Shown: positions 26,201 through 34,237 of the stretch, in pieces | How positions within the stretch are numbered: position 1 is the stretch's first letter | Layout of the letters: each line of letters starts with the position of its first letter | Origin: an uncultured Microbacterium sp. | GTDB taxonomy: Bacteria; Actinomycetota; Actinomycetes; Actinomycetales; Microbacteriaceae | Direction of reading: 5' to 3' | DNA: 64,000 bases | NCBI RefSeq assembly: GCF_945952435.1 | Contig: NZ_CAMFHZ010000014.1 | Location: 1-64,000 of the forward strand | Program-made: the position numbers and the translations under genes | The notes under the pieces: generated by a model | The model's database searches: none | What the model saw: the letters and a program-made list of their open reading frames with translations, nothing else | What the model was told of the DNA's origin: nothing

Positions 26201-27947
26201 CGGGATGAAGGGGCTCGAGGTCCGCAGCATCGCCGACTCGGTCAACAAGGTCGCGAAGCAGCTCAAGGACGGCGATCCGTCCAACGGCGAGGCCGACGTG
26301 ATCCTCCTCCTCGTGCACGAGGGCGCGACCACCACCGATGTCGCGAGCATCACGCCGGAGTCCCGTCTGGGCAAGATCGTGAACGGCGTCGACAAGAGCG
26401 TCAACGCGATCGTCTCCGCCCACACGCACCTGGCGTACAACCACGTGATCGACGGGCGCCCGGTGGTCTCCGCGGGGCAGTACGGCGAGAACCTGGGTCT
26501 CATGGACATCAAGGTCGACCCGACGTCCAAGAAGCTGCTCTCGATCACGAACGAGATCAAGCCGCTGACCAAGACGGTCGACGGCAAGGTCGTCGGCGCC
26601 TACCCGGCCGATCCGAAGGTGCAGGCCATCGTGGACGCCGCCAAGAAGAAGGCGGACGAGCTCGGCGGTGTCGCCCTCGGGTCGATCACCGGCGATCTCA
26701 ACCGCGCCCGCCAGAGCGATGGCAAGACGGAGAACCGCGGCGGAGAGTCCACGCTCGGCAACTTCGTCGCCGACGTGCAGAAGTGGTCCACGGGGGCCGA
26801 CCTGGCGGTGATGAACCCCGGGGGCCTCCGGGCGAACCTCACCTACGCGTCGAGCAGCGCCTCGGATCCCGACGGCAACGTCACCTACCGCGAGGCCGCG
26901 ACCGTGCAGCCCTTCGCCAACACGCTCATGACGCTGTCGCTCACGGGCGCCCAGCTCAAGACCGTGCTCGAAGAGCAGTGGCAGCCGGCAGGGGCCGCGC
27001 GTCCCTTCTTGAAGCTGGGCATCTCGAAGGAGCTCACCTACACGTACGATCCGGCCGCGGCGCAGGGCTCGCACATCACGTCGATGACCCTGAACGGCAA
27101 ATCGGTCGATCCGGCTGCGTCGTACACGGTCGCGGCGAACTCCTTCCTCGCCGCCGGCGGCGACAACTTCGGCACGCTCGCGAAGGGCACCGGCAAGAAG
27201 GACACCGGGAAGGCCGACCTGCAGTCCATGGTCGACTGGTTCGCGGCGAACAAGACCGCGACGCCGGATCTCGCCCAGCGGGCCGTCGGCGCCGTCCTGT
27301 CCGCCCCGGCGGACGCGGCCGGCTACAAGCCGGGCGAATCGGTCACGCTGAAGCTCAGCTCGCTCGCGTTCAGCGCGGGGGAGAAGGCTCCCGGCGACGT
27401 GGCGGTCTCGATCGGCGGCACGGCGCTCGCCTCCTCCGCGGTCGACGCTGCGGTCAAGGTCGACGCCTTCGACGAGGCGGGCACCGCGACGCTCACCTTC
27501 ACCGTCCCCCAGGGCCTGAACGGCGCGCAGAAGCTGCACGTCGCCGTGGCCGGCACCGGAACCGCGCTGGATCTGCCGATCACGGTCGCGGGTGAGGTTC
27601 CGTTCCAGGGCGCGATCACCCTCGGCGCCGCCACGGTGAAGGCCGGCTCCGCGCTGCCCCTGCGCGGCGACCGGTTCACGCCGGGACAGAAGGTGTCCCT
27701 GGAGCTGCGGTCCTCCGCGGGCGCGAAGGCGTCCCTCGGGTCGGTGACGGTCGGCGCCGACGGCACGTTCGCCGCCGCCCCGACGGTGCCGAAGAACACG
27801 GCCGCGGGCACCTACACGGTCGCCGCCACTCAGGCGGACGGCAAGGGGGCGACGGCGTCCGTGAAGGTCACGACCTCCGGCTCCGGAGGATGGCTCGGAC
27901 AGATCCTCGGCTGGCTCTGGGATCTGCTCAAGCGCCTGCTCGGCTGA
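23253..27947 (+). CDS. secreted ExeM/NucH-type nuclease fused to a 5'-nucleotidase
   Basis: Extracellular enzyme of 1564 residues predicted to cut DNA/RNA and strip phosphate from the nucleotides. Order: signal peptide (about 1-47, ending AVPAVADP); lamin-tail-like domain (about 55-220); five GTDP repeats (about 230-252); OB-fold-like domain (about 255-370); endonuclease/exonuclease/phosphatase domain (about 525-830) with ASFNVYNF, LMEVEN, LVGDFNAYG and SSDHDP; 5'-nucleotidase metallophosphatase (about 836-1130) with NDFHGRIE, AAGNHEFDQGY and SAHTH; nucleotidase C-terminal domain (about 1145-1340); Ig-like repeats; and a short hydrophobic tail GWLGQILGWLWDLLKRLLG. No LPxTG motif. The start at 23253 is chosen for GAGGAG nine bases upstream. 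Phosphate or nucleotide scavenging is the likely role. Confidence 0.92.
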   Translation: MTPVLHDANHDVPVATPRKRARLCALAVTTVAAVGFGSLAAVPAVADPSGTGVVINEAYLSGGSAGAAFSNKFVELYNPTGDAIVLDGMSLQYRSATSAGASSGVVPLTGSIPAHGHFLVQGGSNGANGTALPTPDQTSGLNPSGTTGTLALVQGTAAITLPTGSVAGTAGVVDLLGYGTSNTFEGSVAKAPAGNADVKSLNRADGKDSDVNASDFALSASITPQSSKDTGTDPGTDPGTDPGTDPGTDPGTGLPAVTNTIAEVQGTGDVSPLVDKKVTVQGVVTGDYRTGGFKGIAIQTQGTGGDVKTDGASDGVFVYLNALAPSVAIGDLVSVTGTVSEFNGQTQISPTAVGDVAVVTAKVGVPAPVALPDSVLGSAREAYENMLVAPRGTYRLASSHQLYNYGTLWLNAGDLNVKATEVSRPGPEADAITAQNVAKRILLDDGWSAQIGKSGHTGGQPYFTKDTVVRNGDIVAFPAEGEILQYGFGDWRLQPVVPIDGTSDASHKPTFGAENPRPATPPTVGGDVKVASFNVYNFFTTLSSENADARGAKTAAQFQIQRSKIAAAINGLGADVVGLMEVENGPKFGLALDAPLQNLVGALNDAAGSDVWDYVRTPKALDNPAITDAITTAIVYKKSAVTLKGDASTVIDETVWGNAREPIAQTFQTRSGRVLSLITTHLKSKSPPQNAGAEPSDGQGFFNEDRVKQAKAELAFAQQIQKNSGSGDVFLVGDFNAYGKEDPIDVFAQAGWTDVEPTFAKGQYTYSFDGELGSLDHVIASPSAAKAITGAGVWNINSPEWSDRGYAFPATEAGTPYRSSDHDPILVGLKGAADPIDIDVATINDFHGRIEADGAAAGAAVLAGAVEQIRAQNPNTIFAAAGDLIGASTFTSFIQQDNPTIDALNAAGLEVSAAGNHEFDQGYADLRDRVEKRADWKYLSANVFLTDSGEPALTPAWVKDVQGVKVGFIGAVTEDLPSLVSPDGMKGLEVRSIADSVNKVAKQLKDGDPSNGEADVILLLVHEGATTTDVASITPESRLGKIVNGVDKSVNAIVSAHTHLAYNHVIDGRPVVSAGQYGENLGLMDIKVDPTSKKLLSITNEIKPLTKTVDGKVVGAYPADPKVQAIVDAAKKKADELGGVALGSITGDLNRARQSDGKTENRGGESTLGNFVADVQKWSTGADLAVMNPGGLRANLTYASSSASDPDGNVTYREAATVQPFANTLMTLSLTGAQLKTVLEEQWQPAGAARPFLKLGISKELTYTYDPAAAQGSHITSMTLNGKSVDPAASYTVAANSFLAAGGDNFGTLAKGTGKKDTGKADLQSMVDWFAANKTATPDLAQRAVGAVLSAPADAAGYKPGESVTLKLSSLAFSAGEKAPGDVAVSIGGTALASSAVDAAVKVDAFDEAGTATLTFTVPQGLNGAQKLHVAVAGTGTALDLPITVAGEVPFQGAITLGAATVKAGSALPLRGDRFTPGQKVSLELRSSAGAKASLGSVTVGADGTFAAAPTVPKNTAAGTYTVAATQADGKGATASVKVTTSGSGGWLGQILGWLWDLLKRLLG
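23945..24008. repeat. GTDP-encoding 12-bp tandem repeats
   Basis: Five consecutive 12-bp units encode GTDP. They form a Pro/Asp/Gly linker between the lamin-tail-like and OB-fold domains of the secreted nuclease. Confidence 0.8.
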
Positions 27948-27960
27948 CGCCGCACCCGCC

Positions 27961-27996
27961 CACGAAGGCCGCCGGAACGTTCCGGCGGCCTTCGTG
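27961..27996. terminator. terminator after the secreted nuclease
   Basis: A 36-base perfect palindrome beginning CACGAAGGCCGCCGGAAC, 13 bases after the stop codon. Confidence 0.85.
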
Positions 27997-28070
27997 CGTG
28001 CGCGGCGAGGCTGAGCACCGCCGGCCGTGGCGCCGTGCGCACGCCCGGAAAGAGCCGAGCGCGCGGCGAT

Positions 28071-28076
28071 TAGACT
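28071..28076 (+). promoter_or_regulatory. -10 hexamer of the DUF3817 gene, leaderless arrangement
   Basis: TAGACT lies six bases before the ATG at 28083. It would drive the DUF3817-guaA pair. Confidence 0.5.
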
Positions 28077-28082
28077 GGAGGC

Positions 28083-28571
28083 ATGCCCGAACCGAAAGCC
28101 GCGAGCTTCCCGGCCATCCGCGGGGCGCTGAAGTTCTACCAGATCGCCTCGGTGATCACCGGCGTCATGCTCCTGCTCCTGGTCACGGAGATGATCCTCA
28201 AGTACACGCCGATCCACCTCGAGCTCTTCGCCGGCGGATCGGGCGGGTTCCTGTCGTTCGCACCCGTCGTCGAGGGGCTGCACGGCGGACTCGAATCGAC
28301 CGGCGACGGGCTCAACCTCTCGATGGGGATCCTCGTCGCGCACGGCTGGTTCTACGTCGTGTACCTCTTCGCATGCTTCCGCGTGTGGAGCCTCATGCGC
28401 TGGCCTTTCCTGCGCTTCATCCTGCTCGCGCTCGGCGGCGTCGTGCCGTTCCTGTCCTTCTTCATGGAGGGCCGCGTCGCCCGTGAGGTCAAGGCGTACC
28501 TCGCGCAGCGCGAGGCCGCGGCCTCCGATCCGACCTCTTCGACCACTCCCGCCCCGGAAGGTGCCCGTTGA
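28083..28571 (+). CDS. DUF3817 membrane protein
   Basis: The 162-residue protein has about three membrane helices (residues 22-40, 80-103 and 110-130). It shows the DUF3817 pattern: [22 protein letters not shown] at the start, a central loop with [19 protein letters not shown], and [10 protein letters not shown] at the end. Function unknown. In many actinobacteria it sits directly before guaA, as here, where its stop overlaps the guaA start. Confidence 0.85.
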   Translation: MPEPKAASFPAIRGALKFYQIASVITGVMLLLLVTEMILKYTPIHLELFAGGSGGFLSFAPVVEGLHGGLESTGDGLNLSMGILVAHGWFYVVYLFACFRVWSLMRWPFLRFILLALGGVVPFLSFFMEGRVAREVKAYLAQREAAASDPTSSTTPAPEGAR

Positions 28572-30154
28572 CCGACAACACTCCCGACACCGAGCAGCGC
28601 CCCGCCCTCGTCGTCGACTTCGGTGCGCAGTACGCGCAGCTGATCGCCCGCCGCGTGCGCGAGGCCGGCGTCTACAGCGAGATCGTGCCGCACACCGCGA
28701 CGGCCGCCGAGATCGCCGCCAAGAACCCGGTCGCGCTGATCCTCTCCGGCGGTCCGTCGTCGGTGTACGAGGAGGGCGCCCCGCAGCTCGACCCGGCCGT
28801 GTTCGAGCTCGGCGTGCCGACGCTCGGCATCTGCTACGGCTTCCAGTACATGGCGCGCACCCTCGGCGGCGAGGTCGCCAACACGGGTCTGCGCGAGTAC
28901 GGGGCGACCGACGCGATGATCCCGATCAACGACTCGTCCCTGCTGGGCGGCCAGCCGGCGGAGCAGAACGTATGGATGAGCCACGGCGATCAGGTCGCGC
29001 AGGCGCCCGAGGGCTTCGCGGTGCTCGCGTCCACCCCGGCCACGCCGGTCGCGGCGTTCGCCGACGAGGAGCGGCGGTTCTACGGCGTGCAGTGGCACCC
29101 CGAGGTCAAGCACTCCGACCACGGCCAGGAGATCATCGAGAACTTCCTGCACAAGGGAGCGGGCCTCCCCGCCGACTGGAACAGCGACAACGTGATCGCC
29201 GAGCAGGTCGAGCGGATCCGCGCCCAGGTGGGCGACGCACGCGTGATCTCGGCGCTCTCCGGCGGCGTCGATTCGGCCGTGTCCACGGCGCTCGTGCACA
29301 AGGCCATCGGCGACCAGCTCACCGCGGTGTTCGTCGACCACGGCCTGCTGCGCAAGGGCGAGCGGGAGCAGGTCGAGCGCGACTACGTGGCGTCCACGGG
29401 CGTGCGGCTCATCACGGTCGACGCGCAGGACACGTTCCTCGGACACCTCGCCGGGGTCACCGATCCGGAGACCAAGCGCAAGATCATCGGACGCGAGTTC
29501 ATCCGCGCGTTCGAGAAGGTGCAGCGCGATCTCGTCGAGGAGGCCAAGGCCACCGGCGAGAAGGTGAAGTTCCTCGTGCAGGGCACGCTCTACCCCGACG
29601 TCGTCGAGTCCGGCGGCGGATCCGGCACGGCGAACATCAAGTCGCACCACAACGTGGGCGGCCTCCCCGACGACCTCGACTTCGACCTCATCGAGCCGCT
29701 GCGCACCCTGTTCAAGGACGAGGTGCGCGCGATCGGCCGCGAGCTCGGCATCCCCGAGGCCATCGTCGGACGTCAGCCGTTCCCCGGGCCGGGTCTCGGC
29801 ATCCGGATCATCGGCGAGGTCACCCGTGAGCGGCTCGAGATCCTGCGCGACGCGGACGCGATCGCCCGGGAGGAGCTTTCGCTCGCCGGCCTGGACCAGG
29901 CGATCTGGCAGTGCCCCGTCGTGCTGCTCGCCGACGTGCGCTCCGTGGGTGTGCAGGGCGACGGCCGCACGTACGGCCATCCGATCGTGCTGCGGCCGGT
30001 GTCCAGCGAGGACGCCATGACCGCGGACTGGACGCGTCTGCCGTACGACGTGCTCGCCAAGATCTCGAACCGCATCACGAACGAGGTGCGCGAGGTCAAC
30101 CGCGTCGTGCTCGACGTCACGTCGAAGCCGCCGGCAACCATCGAGTGGGAGTGA
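28568..30154 (+). CDS. guaA: GMP synthase (glutamine-hydrolysing)
   Basis: Converts XMP to GMP with glutamine and ATP. The 528-residue protein has an N-terminal class I amidotransferase domain with the nucleophile Cys in [12 protein letters not shown] and the His/Glu pair in QWHPEVKHS. The ATP-pyrophosphatase domain carries the P-loop SGGVDSAVS. The C-terminal dimerisation domain ends KPPATIEWE. The start is TTG, overlapping the DUF3817 stop (TTGA). It completes the route begun by guaB at 19485. Confidence 0.98.
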   Translation: MTDNTPDTEQRPALVVDFGAQYAQLIARRVREAGVYSEIVPHTATAAEIAAKNPVALILSGGPSSVYEEGAPQLDPAVFELGVPTLGICYGFQYMARTLGGEVANTGLREYGATDAMIPINDSSLLGGQPAEQNVWMSHGDQVAQAPEGFAVLASTPATPVAAFADEERRFYGVQWHPEVKHSDHGQEIIENFLHKGAGLPADWNSDNVIAEQVERIRAQVGDARVISALSGGVDSAVSTALVHKAIGDQLTAVFVDHGLLRKGEREQVERDYVASTGVRLITVDAQDTFLGHLAGVTDPETKRKIIGREFIRAFEKVQRDLVEEAKATGEKVKFLVQGTLYPDVVESGGGSGTANIKSHHNVGGLPDDLDFDLIEPLRTLFKDEVRAIGRELGIPEAIVGRQPFPGPGLGIRIIGEVTRERLEILRDADAIAREELSLAGLDQAIWQCPVVLLADVRSVGVQGDGRTYGHPIVLRPVSSEDAMTADWTRLPYDVLAKISNRITNEVREVNRVVLDVTSKPPATIEWE

Positions 30155-30158
30155 TCCG

Positions 30159-30174
30159 GTCGGCCCGGCGGGCC
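30159..30174. terminator. short GC-rich hairpin between guaA and the AlkD-like gene
   Basis: CGGCCC and GGGCCG are separated by a few bases in the 30-bp gap between convergent genes, so it could terminate both. Weak evidence on length alone. Confidence 0.4.
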
Positions 30175-30184
30175 GGCCCCGGCG

Positions 30185-30853
30185 TCAGCCGAGGCGTCTG
30201 AGCGCTTCGCGGCGGCTCAGCGGGGACAGCGTGGGATGCGCCTCGACGAAGGATCGGACCCATTCGGGATCGCTCCGCGCATAGTCGCGCAGTGCCCAGC
30301 CGATCGCCTTGCGCACGAAGAACTCCCGATCGTCGAGGTTCGCTTCGACCACGTCCGTGAGGAGCGCGCGGTCGGTGGACTCCCGCCGCAGCAGCTGCGA
30401 GATGATCGCGGCGCGGCGGATCCAGAGATCCTCGTCGCCCGCCCAGACGCGCAGCTCGACGGACATCGCCGCGGGATGTGCGTCGAGCAGGTCGACGAGC
30501 CGATGCGCCGCTTCGTCCACATGGTCCCACCAGGCGCCCGTGCGGATCGTCTCCTCGTGGACGGGCAGGAGTTCCAGGTCTCCGCGCAGCAGCGGAAGGG
30601 CGAGGATCGCCTGCGCCGCATAGCGCTCCTCGCGGTACTCCGCCGCACGCCAGAGATCGAGGGCCGCGTCTCGCAGCTCCTCGGGGTCGGTGACCCCCTT
30701 CACGACCTCGCCGGTGATGTGCCGCACCTCGGGCACGCGGACGCCCAGGAACGGCATCTCCGACTTCATGTAGGCCCGCTGGCCGGAAGCGCGGACCGGA
30801 TCGGCCGCGGCACGCAGGGCGGCGCGGATCTCGGAGGGCAGCCCATCGATCAT
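30185..30853 (-). CDS. AlkD-like DNA alkylation repair protein
   Basis: HEAT-repeat DNA glycosylase family, 222 residues, expected to excise N3- and N7-alkylated purines. It has MPFLGVRVPEVR near the N terminus, the WWD motif in GAWWDHVDEAAHRLVD, RWxx-type helices and the REFFVRKAIGWALRDYA segment characteristic of AlkD. Convergent with guaA. The ATG is supported by a -10 hexamer six bases upstream and has no ribosome binding site. Confidence 0.88.
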   Translation of the reverse strand: MIDGLPSEIRAALRAAADPVRASGQRAYMKSEMPFLGVRVPEVRHITGEVVKGVTDPEELRDAALDLWRAAEYREERYAAQAILALPLLRGDLELLPVHEETIRTGAWWDHVDEAAHRLVDLLDAHPAAMSVELRVWAGDEDLWIRRAAIISQLLRRESTDRALLTDVVEANLDDREFFVRKAIGWALRDYARSDPEWVRSFVEAHPTLSPLSRREALRRLG

Positions 30854-30859
30854 CCCCGG

Positions 30860-30865
30860 ATGCTA
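30860..30865 (-). promoter_or_regulatory. -10 hexamer of the AlkD-like gene, leaderless arrangement
   Basis: TAGCAT on the minus strand lies six bases before the ATG. Confidence 0.5.
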
Positions 30866-30886
30866 CCCCGGGACGAAGCGCGGACG

Positions 30887-30922
30887 ACGACGGCCGCCCT
30901 CCCGGGGGAGAGCGGCCGTCGT
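30887..30922 (-). terminator. terminator of the Bax inhibitor-1 gene
   Basis: 11-bp perfect stem (ACGACGGCCGC and its complement) with an inner CTCCC/GGGAG pairing, located downstream of the minus-strand gene that ends at 30956. Confidence 0.75.
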
Positions 30923-30955
30923 GCGTATCCCGGAACCGCGGGGACGTGAGCCGGA

Positions 30956-31885
30956 TTAGTTGCTTCGGGCGATCGCGATCATGCGCAGGATCTCCACGTA
31001 GAGCCAGACGACGGTCACCATGATGCCGAAGCCGCCGAGCCAGCCGTACTGACGGGGAGCGCCGTTGCGCACGCCCTGCTGGATCTGATCGAAGTCCATG
31101 ACGAGCGAGTACGCGGCGAGGAAGACGACGAGCACGCCGATGATGAGGCCGAGCGGGATGCCGGCGACCTTCGCGCTGTACAGGCCGAACATCTGGTTGG
31201 CGGGCAGCACGTTGAAGACCATCAGCACGACGTTGAGCAGCGAGAAGACGAGGTAGCCGAGCATCGCGATCATCACGATCTTGGTCATCTTCGCCGAGGC
31301 GCGGACCTTGCCGCTTGCGAACAGCGCGAGGGTCACGGCCACGACCGCGGCGGTGGCGAGGGTGGCCTGCAGCACGATGCCGGGCCACAGCACCTCGAAG
31401 AACGCCGAGATTCCGCCGACGAAGAGGCCCTCGAACGCGGCGTAGGCGAAGATCAGCGCGGGGCGGACCTTCTTGCGGGACGTGAACGTCACGACCATCG
31501 CGAGGACGAAGCCGCCGAGCGCGCCGACGAGCCACGGCCACATCGCGACGGCCGGGGTGCTGGTCGCGTCGGCACGGGGGACCGCGACGCCGCCGAGGGT
31601 GAAGAACCACCCGATCGCGGCGAAGACGAGAAGGATGCCGAACAGGCCGGCGGTCTTCCACACGGTGTCCTCGACGGACATCCGGTTGGTCTCGAGGGAT
31701 CCTGCCGACGGCGCGGAGTACATCCCCTCGAGCTGGGCGTTCACGGCGGCCTGCTGGGCGGCGGCGGCCTGTCCGGCGGGCGGCGGCGGCGCGTACTGGC
31801 CGGCGGCCGGGTTGCCCGGATAGGTCGCAACGGCGCGCGGATCCTGCTTCTTGAACGCGGGGTTGTTGAACGCGAAGTTGCTCAT
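30956..31885 (-). CDS. Bax inhibitor-1/YccA family membrane protein
   Basis: The 309-residue protein has a Pro/Ala/Gln-rich cytoplasmic N terminus (about 1-70) followed by seven membrane helices. Family features are FAYAAFEGLFVGGISAFF, SLVMDFDQIQQGV and the C-terminal WLYVEILRMIAIARSN. Members act as membrane stress or calcium-leak proteins; the bacterial role is unclear. The start at 31885 (MSNFAF) is chosen for the AGGAGTGAGG ribosome binding site; an upstream in-frame ATG adds only four residues. Confidence 0.9.
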   Translation of the reverse strand: MSNFAFNNPAFKKQDPRAVATYPGNPAAGQYAPPPPAGQAAAAQQAAVNAQLEGMYSAPSAGSLETNRMSVEDTVWKTAGLFGILLVFAAIGWFFTLGGVAVPRADATSTPAVAMWPWLVGALGGFVLAMVVTFTSRKKVRPALIFAYAAFEGLFVGGISAFFEVLWPGIVLQATLATAAVVAVTLALFASGKVRASAKMTKIVMIAMLGYLVFSLLNVVLMVFNVLPANQMFGLYSAKVAGIPLGLIIGVLVVFLAAYSLVMDFDQIQQGVRNGAPRQYGWLGGFGIMVTVVWLYVEILRMIAIARSN

Positions 31886-31960
31886 GGTCGGCCTCACTCC
31901 TCAGAAGTGGTGGTCATCTTCCCTCCACGATAGCGGCCGGAGCCGTGGATTGGTCAGGCG

Positions 31961-31966
31961 TACGCT
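31961..31966 (+). promoter_or_regulatory. -10 hexamer of the GDPD gene, leaderless arrangement
   Basis: TACGCT lies six bases before the GTG start at 31973. Confidence 0.45.
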
Positions 31967-31972
31967 GAGAGC

Positions 31973-32989
31973 GTGACCCGAAGGACCCCTCTCGACGGCC
32001 CTCCCCGCCCGCACCCGCTCGTGATCGGTCATCGCGGTGCTCCCGGCTACCGTCCGGAGCACACCGCCTCCTCCTATCGGCTCGCGTTCGCGATGGGCGC
32101 GGACGCCGTCGAACCGGACGTCGTCGCCACCCGGGACGGGGTGCTGGTGATCCGCCACGAGAACGAGATCTCCGGGACCACCGACATCGCCGATCACCCG
32201 GAGTTCGCGGACCGGCGGACGACGAAGGTCATCGACGGCGAGACGCTCACCGGGTGGTTCACCGAGGACTTCGACTGGACCGAACTGCGCACCCTCTCCT
32301 GCCGGGAGCGGCTGCCCGCACTGCGGCCGGGGTCCGCCGGGTTCGACGACAGCGAGCCGATCCTCCGGCTGTCGGACCTGCTGGCCCTGGTCGGGGAGGC
32401 GTCGGCCGAGCACGGACGCGAGCTCGGCGTGGTCCTGGAGGTCAAGCACGCCACGTACTTCGCGTCGATCGGGCATGACCTCGCCGCGCTCCTCGCGCGC
32501 GATCTGCGCGAGGCAGGCTGGGCGGCGGGCGAGCATCCGCTGTGGATCGAGTCGTTCGAGCAGACGGTGCTCGGCGCGCTCGCCCTGCGCGATGTCGTCG
32601 CGCCTCGCGTGTTCCTCGTCGAGGCCGCGGGAGCCCCGGCCGACCTCGTCGCCCGGGACGGAACGGTCGCGGCCACCTACGCCGACGCGCTCACCCCGGC
32701 CGGTCTGGACGGACTCGTCGGAGCGGTCGACGGCATCAGCGTCGACAAGCTCCTCCTGCTGCGGCCGGACGGCGCGGCGCTCGTCGAGGCGGCCCGGGCG
32801 CGCGGCCTCATGGTCTTCGTGTGGACGTGCCGGCCCGAGAACGCCTTCCTCGATCCCCGCTTCCGCGGCCCGGGCGGCGAGGCCGATCCCGGAGCCTTCC
32901 GGGAGGAGTGGGCGGCCATCTCCGCGACCGGCGTGGACGGTGTCTTCGTGGATCAGCCGGACCTCGGCGTGGCGTTCTTCCGGCCCTGA
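31973..32989 (+). CDS. glycerophosphodiester phosphodiesterase
   Basis: Hydrolyses glycerophosphodiesters to glycerol-3-phosphate and alcohols. The 338-residue TIM-barrel protein has the catalytic motif IGHRGAPGYRPEHT and the metal-binding EPDVVATRDGVLVIRHEN. GLVMFVWTCRPE-type and GVDGVFVDQPD motifs come near the end. No signal peptide, so probably cytoplasmic. GTG start in a leaderless arrangement. Its stop codon is the first TGA of a tandem repeat. Confidence 0.93.
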   Translation: MTRRTPLDGPPRPHPLVIGHRGAPGYRPEHTASSYRLAFAMGADAVEPDVVATRDGVLVIRHENEISGTTDIADHPEFADRRTTKVIDGETLTGWFTEDFDWTELRTLSCRERLPALRPGSAGFDDSEPILRLSDLLALVGEASAEHGRELGVVLEVKHATYFASIGHDLAALLARDLREAGWAAGEHPLWIESFEQTVLGALALRDVVAPRVFLVEAAGAPADLVARDGTVAATYADALTPAGLDGLVGAVDGISVDKLLLLRPDGAALVEAARARGLMVFVWTCRPENAFLDPRFRGPGGEADPGAFREEWAAISATGVDGVFVDQPDLGVAFFRP

Positions 32990-33077
32990 CCGTCCGGCCT
33001 TCCACGGCTGAGCGTCCGGACTTCCGGGGCTGAGCGTCCGTCCTTCCGGGCTGACGGTCGGGACACCCACGGCTGCC
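32986..33077. repeat. stop-codon-anchored tandem repeat after the GDPD gene
   Basis: Four diverged units of 21-22 bp of the type CTGAGCGTCCGGACTTCCGG begin at 32986, 33008, 33030 and 33051. A decayed CTGCC follows at 33073. The first TGA is the GDPD stop codon. This is the third array of this kind in the window. Confidence 0.75.
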
Positions 33078-33082
33078 CCCTG

Positions 33083-33154
33083 GCACAACGCAGGAGTTCC
33101 GGGCGTTTCGCTTGCCGCCTCACGGCGTTTCCGCCTGAATCTCCTGCGTTGTGC
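33083..33154. repeat. 72-bp palindromic element
   Basis: Inverted arms of 23 bp (33083-33105 and 33132-33154) match at 20 positions; the outer 14 bp, GCACAACGCAGGAG and its complement, are perfect. It lies between the GDPD and ABC genes. Size and arm length are like those of the elements at 2025 and 13734, but the sequence differs, so it belongs to another family. The rest of the 300-bp gap (33155-33277) shows only purine-rich sequence (GGGGAAGG repeated) and no gene. Confidence 0.75.
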
Positions 33155-33277
33155 ACGCCGGCGCGCGCGAGTCGTGCGCCGAGGGGAAGGGGGAGCCGAG
33201 GGGAAGGAGGGGAGAGGGGTGCGTCGACGGGGCTCGGAGCACCGGGCAGCAATCCCCGGTGTTCTCTCTGCGTCTCC

Positions 33278-33283
33278 TATGCT
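33278..33283 (+). promoter_or_regulatory. -10 hexamer of the ABC ATPase gene, leaderless arrangement
   Basis: TATGCT lies six bases before the ATG at 33290. No ribosome binding site precedes that ATG. Confidence 0.55.
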
Positions 33284-33289
33284 GATGCC

Positions 33290-34237
33290 ATGAACGTCGA
33301 TCCAGGGGGTGGGATCCTCGTCGAGGACGTCGCGCGGGCCTTCGGGGCCGTGCACGCCGTCCGGGGCGCGAGCTTCGTCGCGGCGGAAGGGCGGGTCACC
33401 GGCCTCGTCGGACCGAACGGCGCAGGCAAGACCACGCTGCTGCTCATGCTCGCGTCCCTGCTCGCGCCGGACCGCGGACGGATCCGGATCGGCGGGACGG
33501 ATCCGGTCACCGATCCGTCCTCTGCGCGTCGCGTGCTCGGGTGGATGCCCGACGCCCTCGGCGCCTGGCCGTCGCTCACGGTCCGCGAGAGCATCGAGAC
33601 GACGGCCCGGCTCTACGACCTCGGGCGCGACCACGCGCGGCACCGGGCCGAGGAGCTCATCGCTCTCGTCGGTCTCGGCGACCTCGCCGCCTCGCCCGCG
33701 AAGGTGTTGTCGCGCGGCCAGAAGCAGAAGCTCGGACTGGCGCGCGCGCTCGTGCACGACCCGCGTGTGCTGCTGCTGGACGAGCCCGCATCGGGCCTCG
33801 ATCCGCTCGCCCGCGTGGAGCTCCGTGAGCTGCTGCGCCGCCTCGCCGCCGAGGGACGCACGATCCTCATCTCCAGTCACGTGCTGTCGGAGCTCGAAGA
33901 GGTCGTCGACGACACGGTGTTCCTCGTCGCCGGAGAGGTCGTGCCTCCGCCGTCGCCGCAGGCGCGGCCGTGGCGGATCCGCACGATCGGGGATCCCGCA
34001 CTCCCGGATGACGTCGACGAAGCGGAGCGGGTGTCTGGGCGCGTCGCCCGCGCGCTCCGGATCCCGAGGGACGCGGTGGGCAGCGACCGCGGCGATCTGC
34101 TCGTCACGTTCGCGGACGAGCGCGCGGCGGCGGACGGACTCGCCGCGCTCGTCGCCGGCGGCTTTCGGGTGAGCGCCTTCGCTCCCGCTCAGAGCGAGCT
34201 GGAACAGTCCTTCCTCGCGTTGGGGGAGGGACGATGA
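33290..34237 (+). CDS. ABC transporter ATP-binding protein
   Basis: ATPase of an export-type ABC system, 315 residues. Walker A is GPNGAGKTT, the signature is LSRGQKQKLGLAR (LSRGQ instead of LSGGQ), Walker B is VLLLDEP and the switch His is in ISSHVLSELEEV. A C-terminal extension of about 95 residues follows, as in Nod/CcmA-type exporters. Translationally coupled to the permease gene (ATGA). Substrate unknown. Confidence 0.93.
   Translation: MNVDPGGGILVEDVARAFGAVHAVRGASFVAAEGRVTGLVGPNGAGKTTLLLMLASLLAPDRGRIRIGGTDPVTDPSSARRVLGWMPDALGAWPSLTVRESIETTARLYDLGRDHARHRAEELIALVGLGDLAASPAKVLSRGQKQKLGLARALVHDPRVLLLDEPASGLDPLARVELRELLRRLAAEGRTILISSHVLSELEEVVDDTVFLVAGEVVPPPSPQARPWRIRTIGDPALPDDVDEAERVSGRVARALRIPRDAVGSDRGDLLVTFADERAAADGLAALVAGGFRVSAFAPAQSELEQSFLALGEGR

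Noticed and set aside
25278..28343. 1021-codon open frame on the minus strand opposite the secreted nuclease
   Set aside because: It is the mirror of a GC-rich gene. Its translation is Arg/Gly/Asp/His-rich low complexity without motifs, while the plus strand encodes clear domains.
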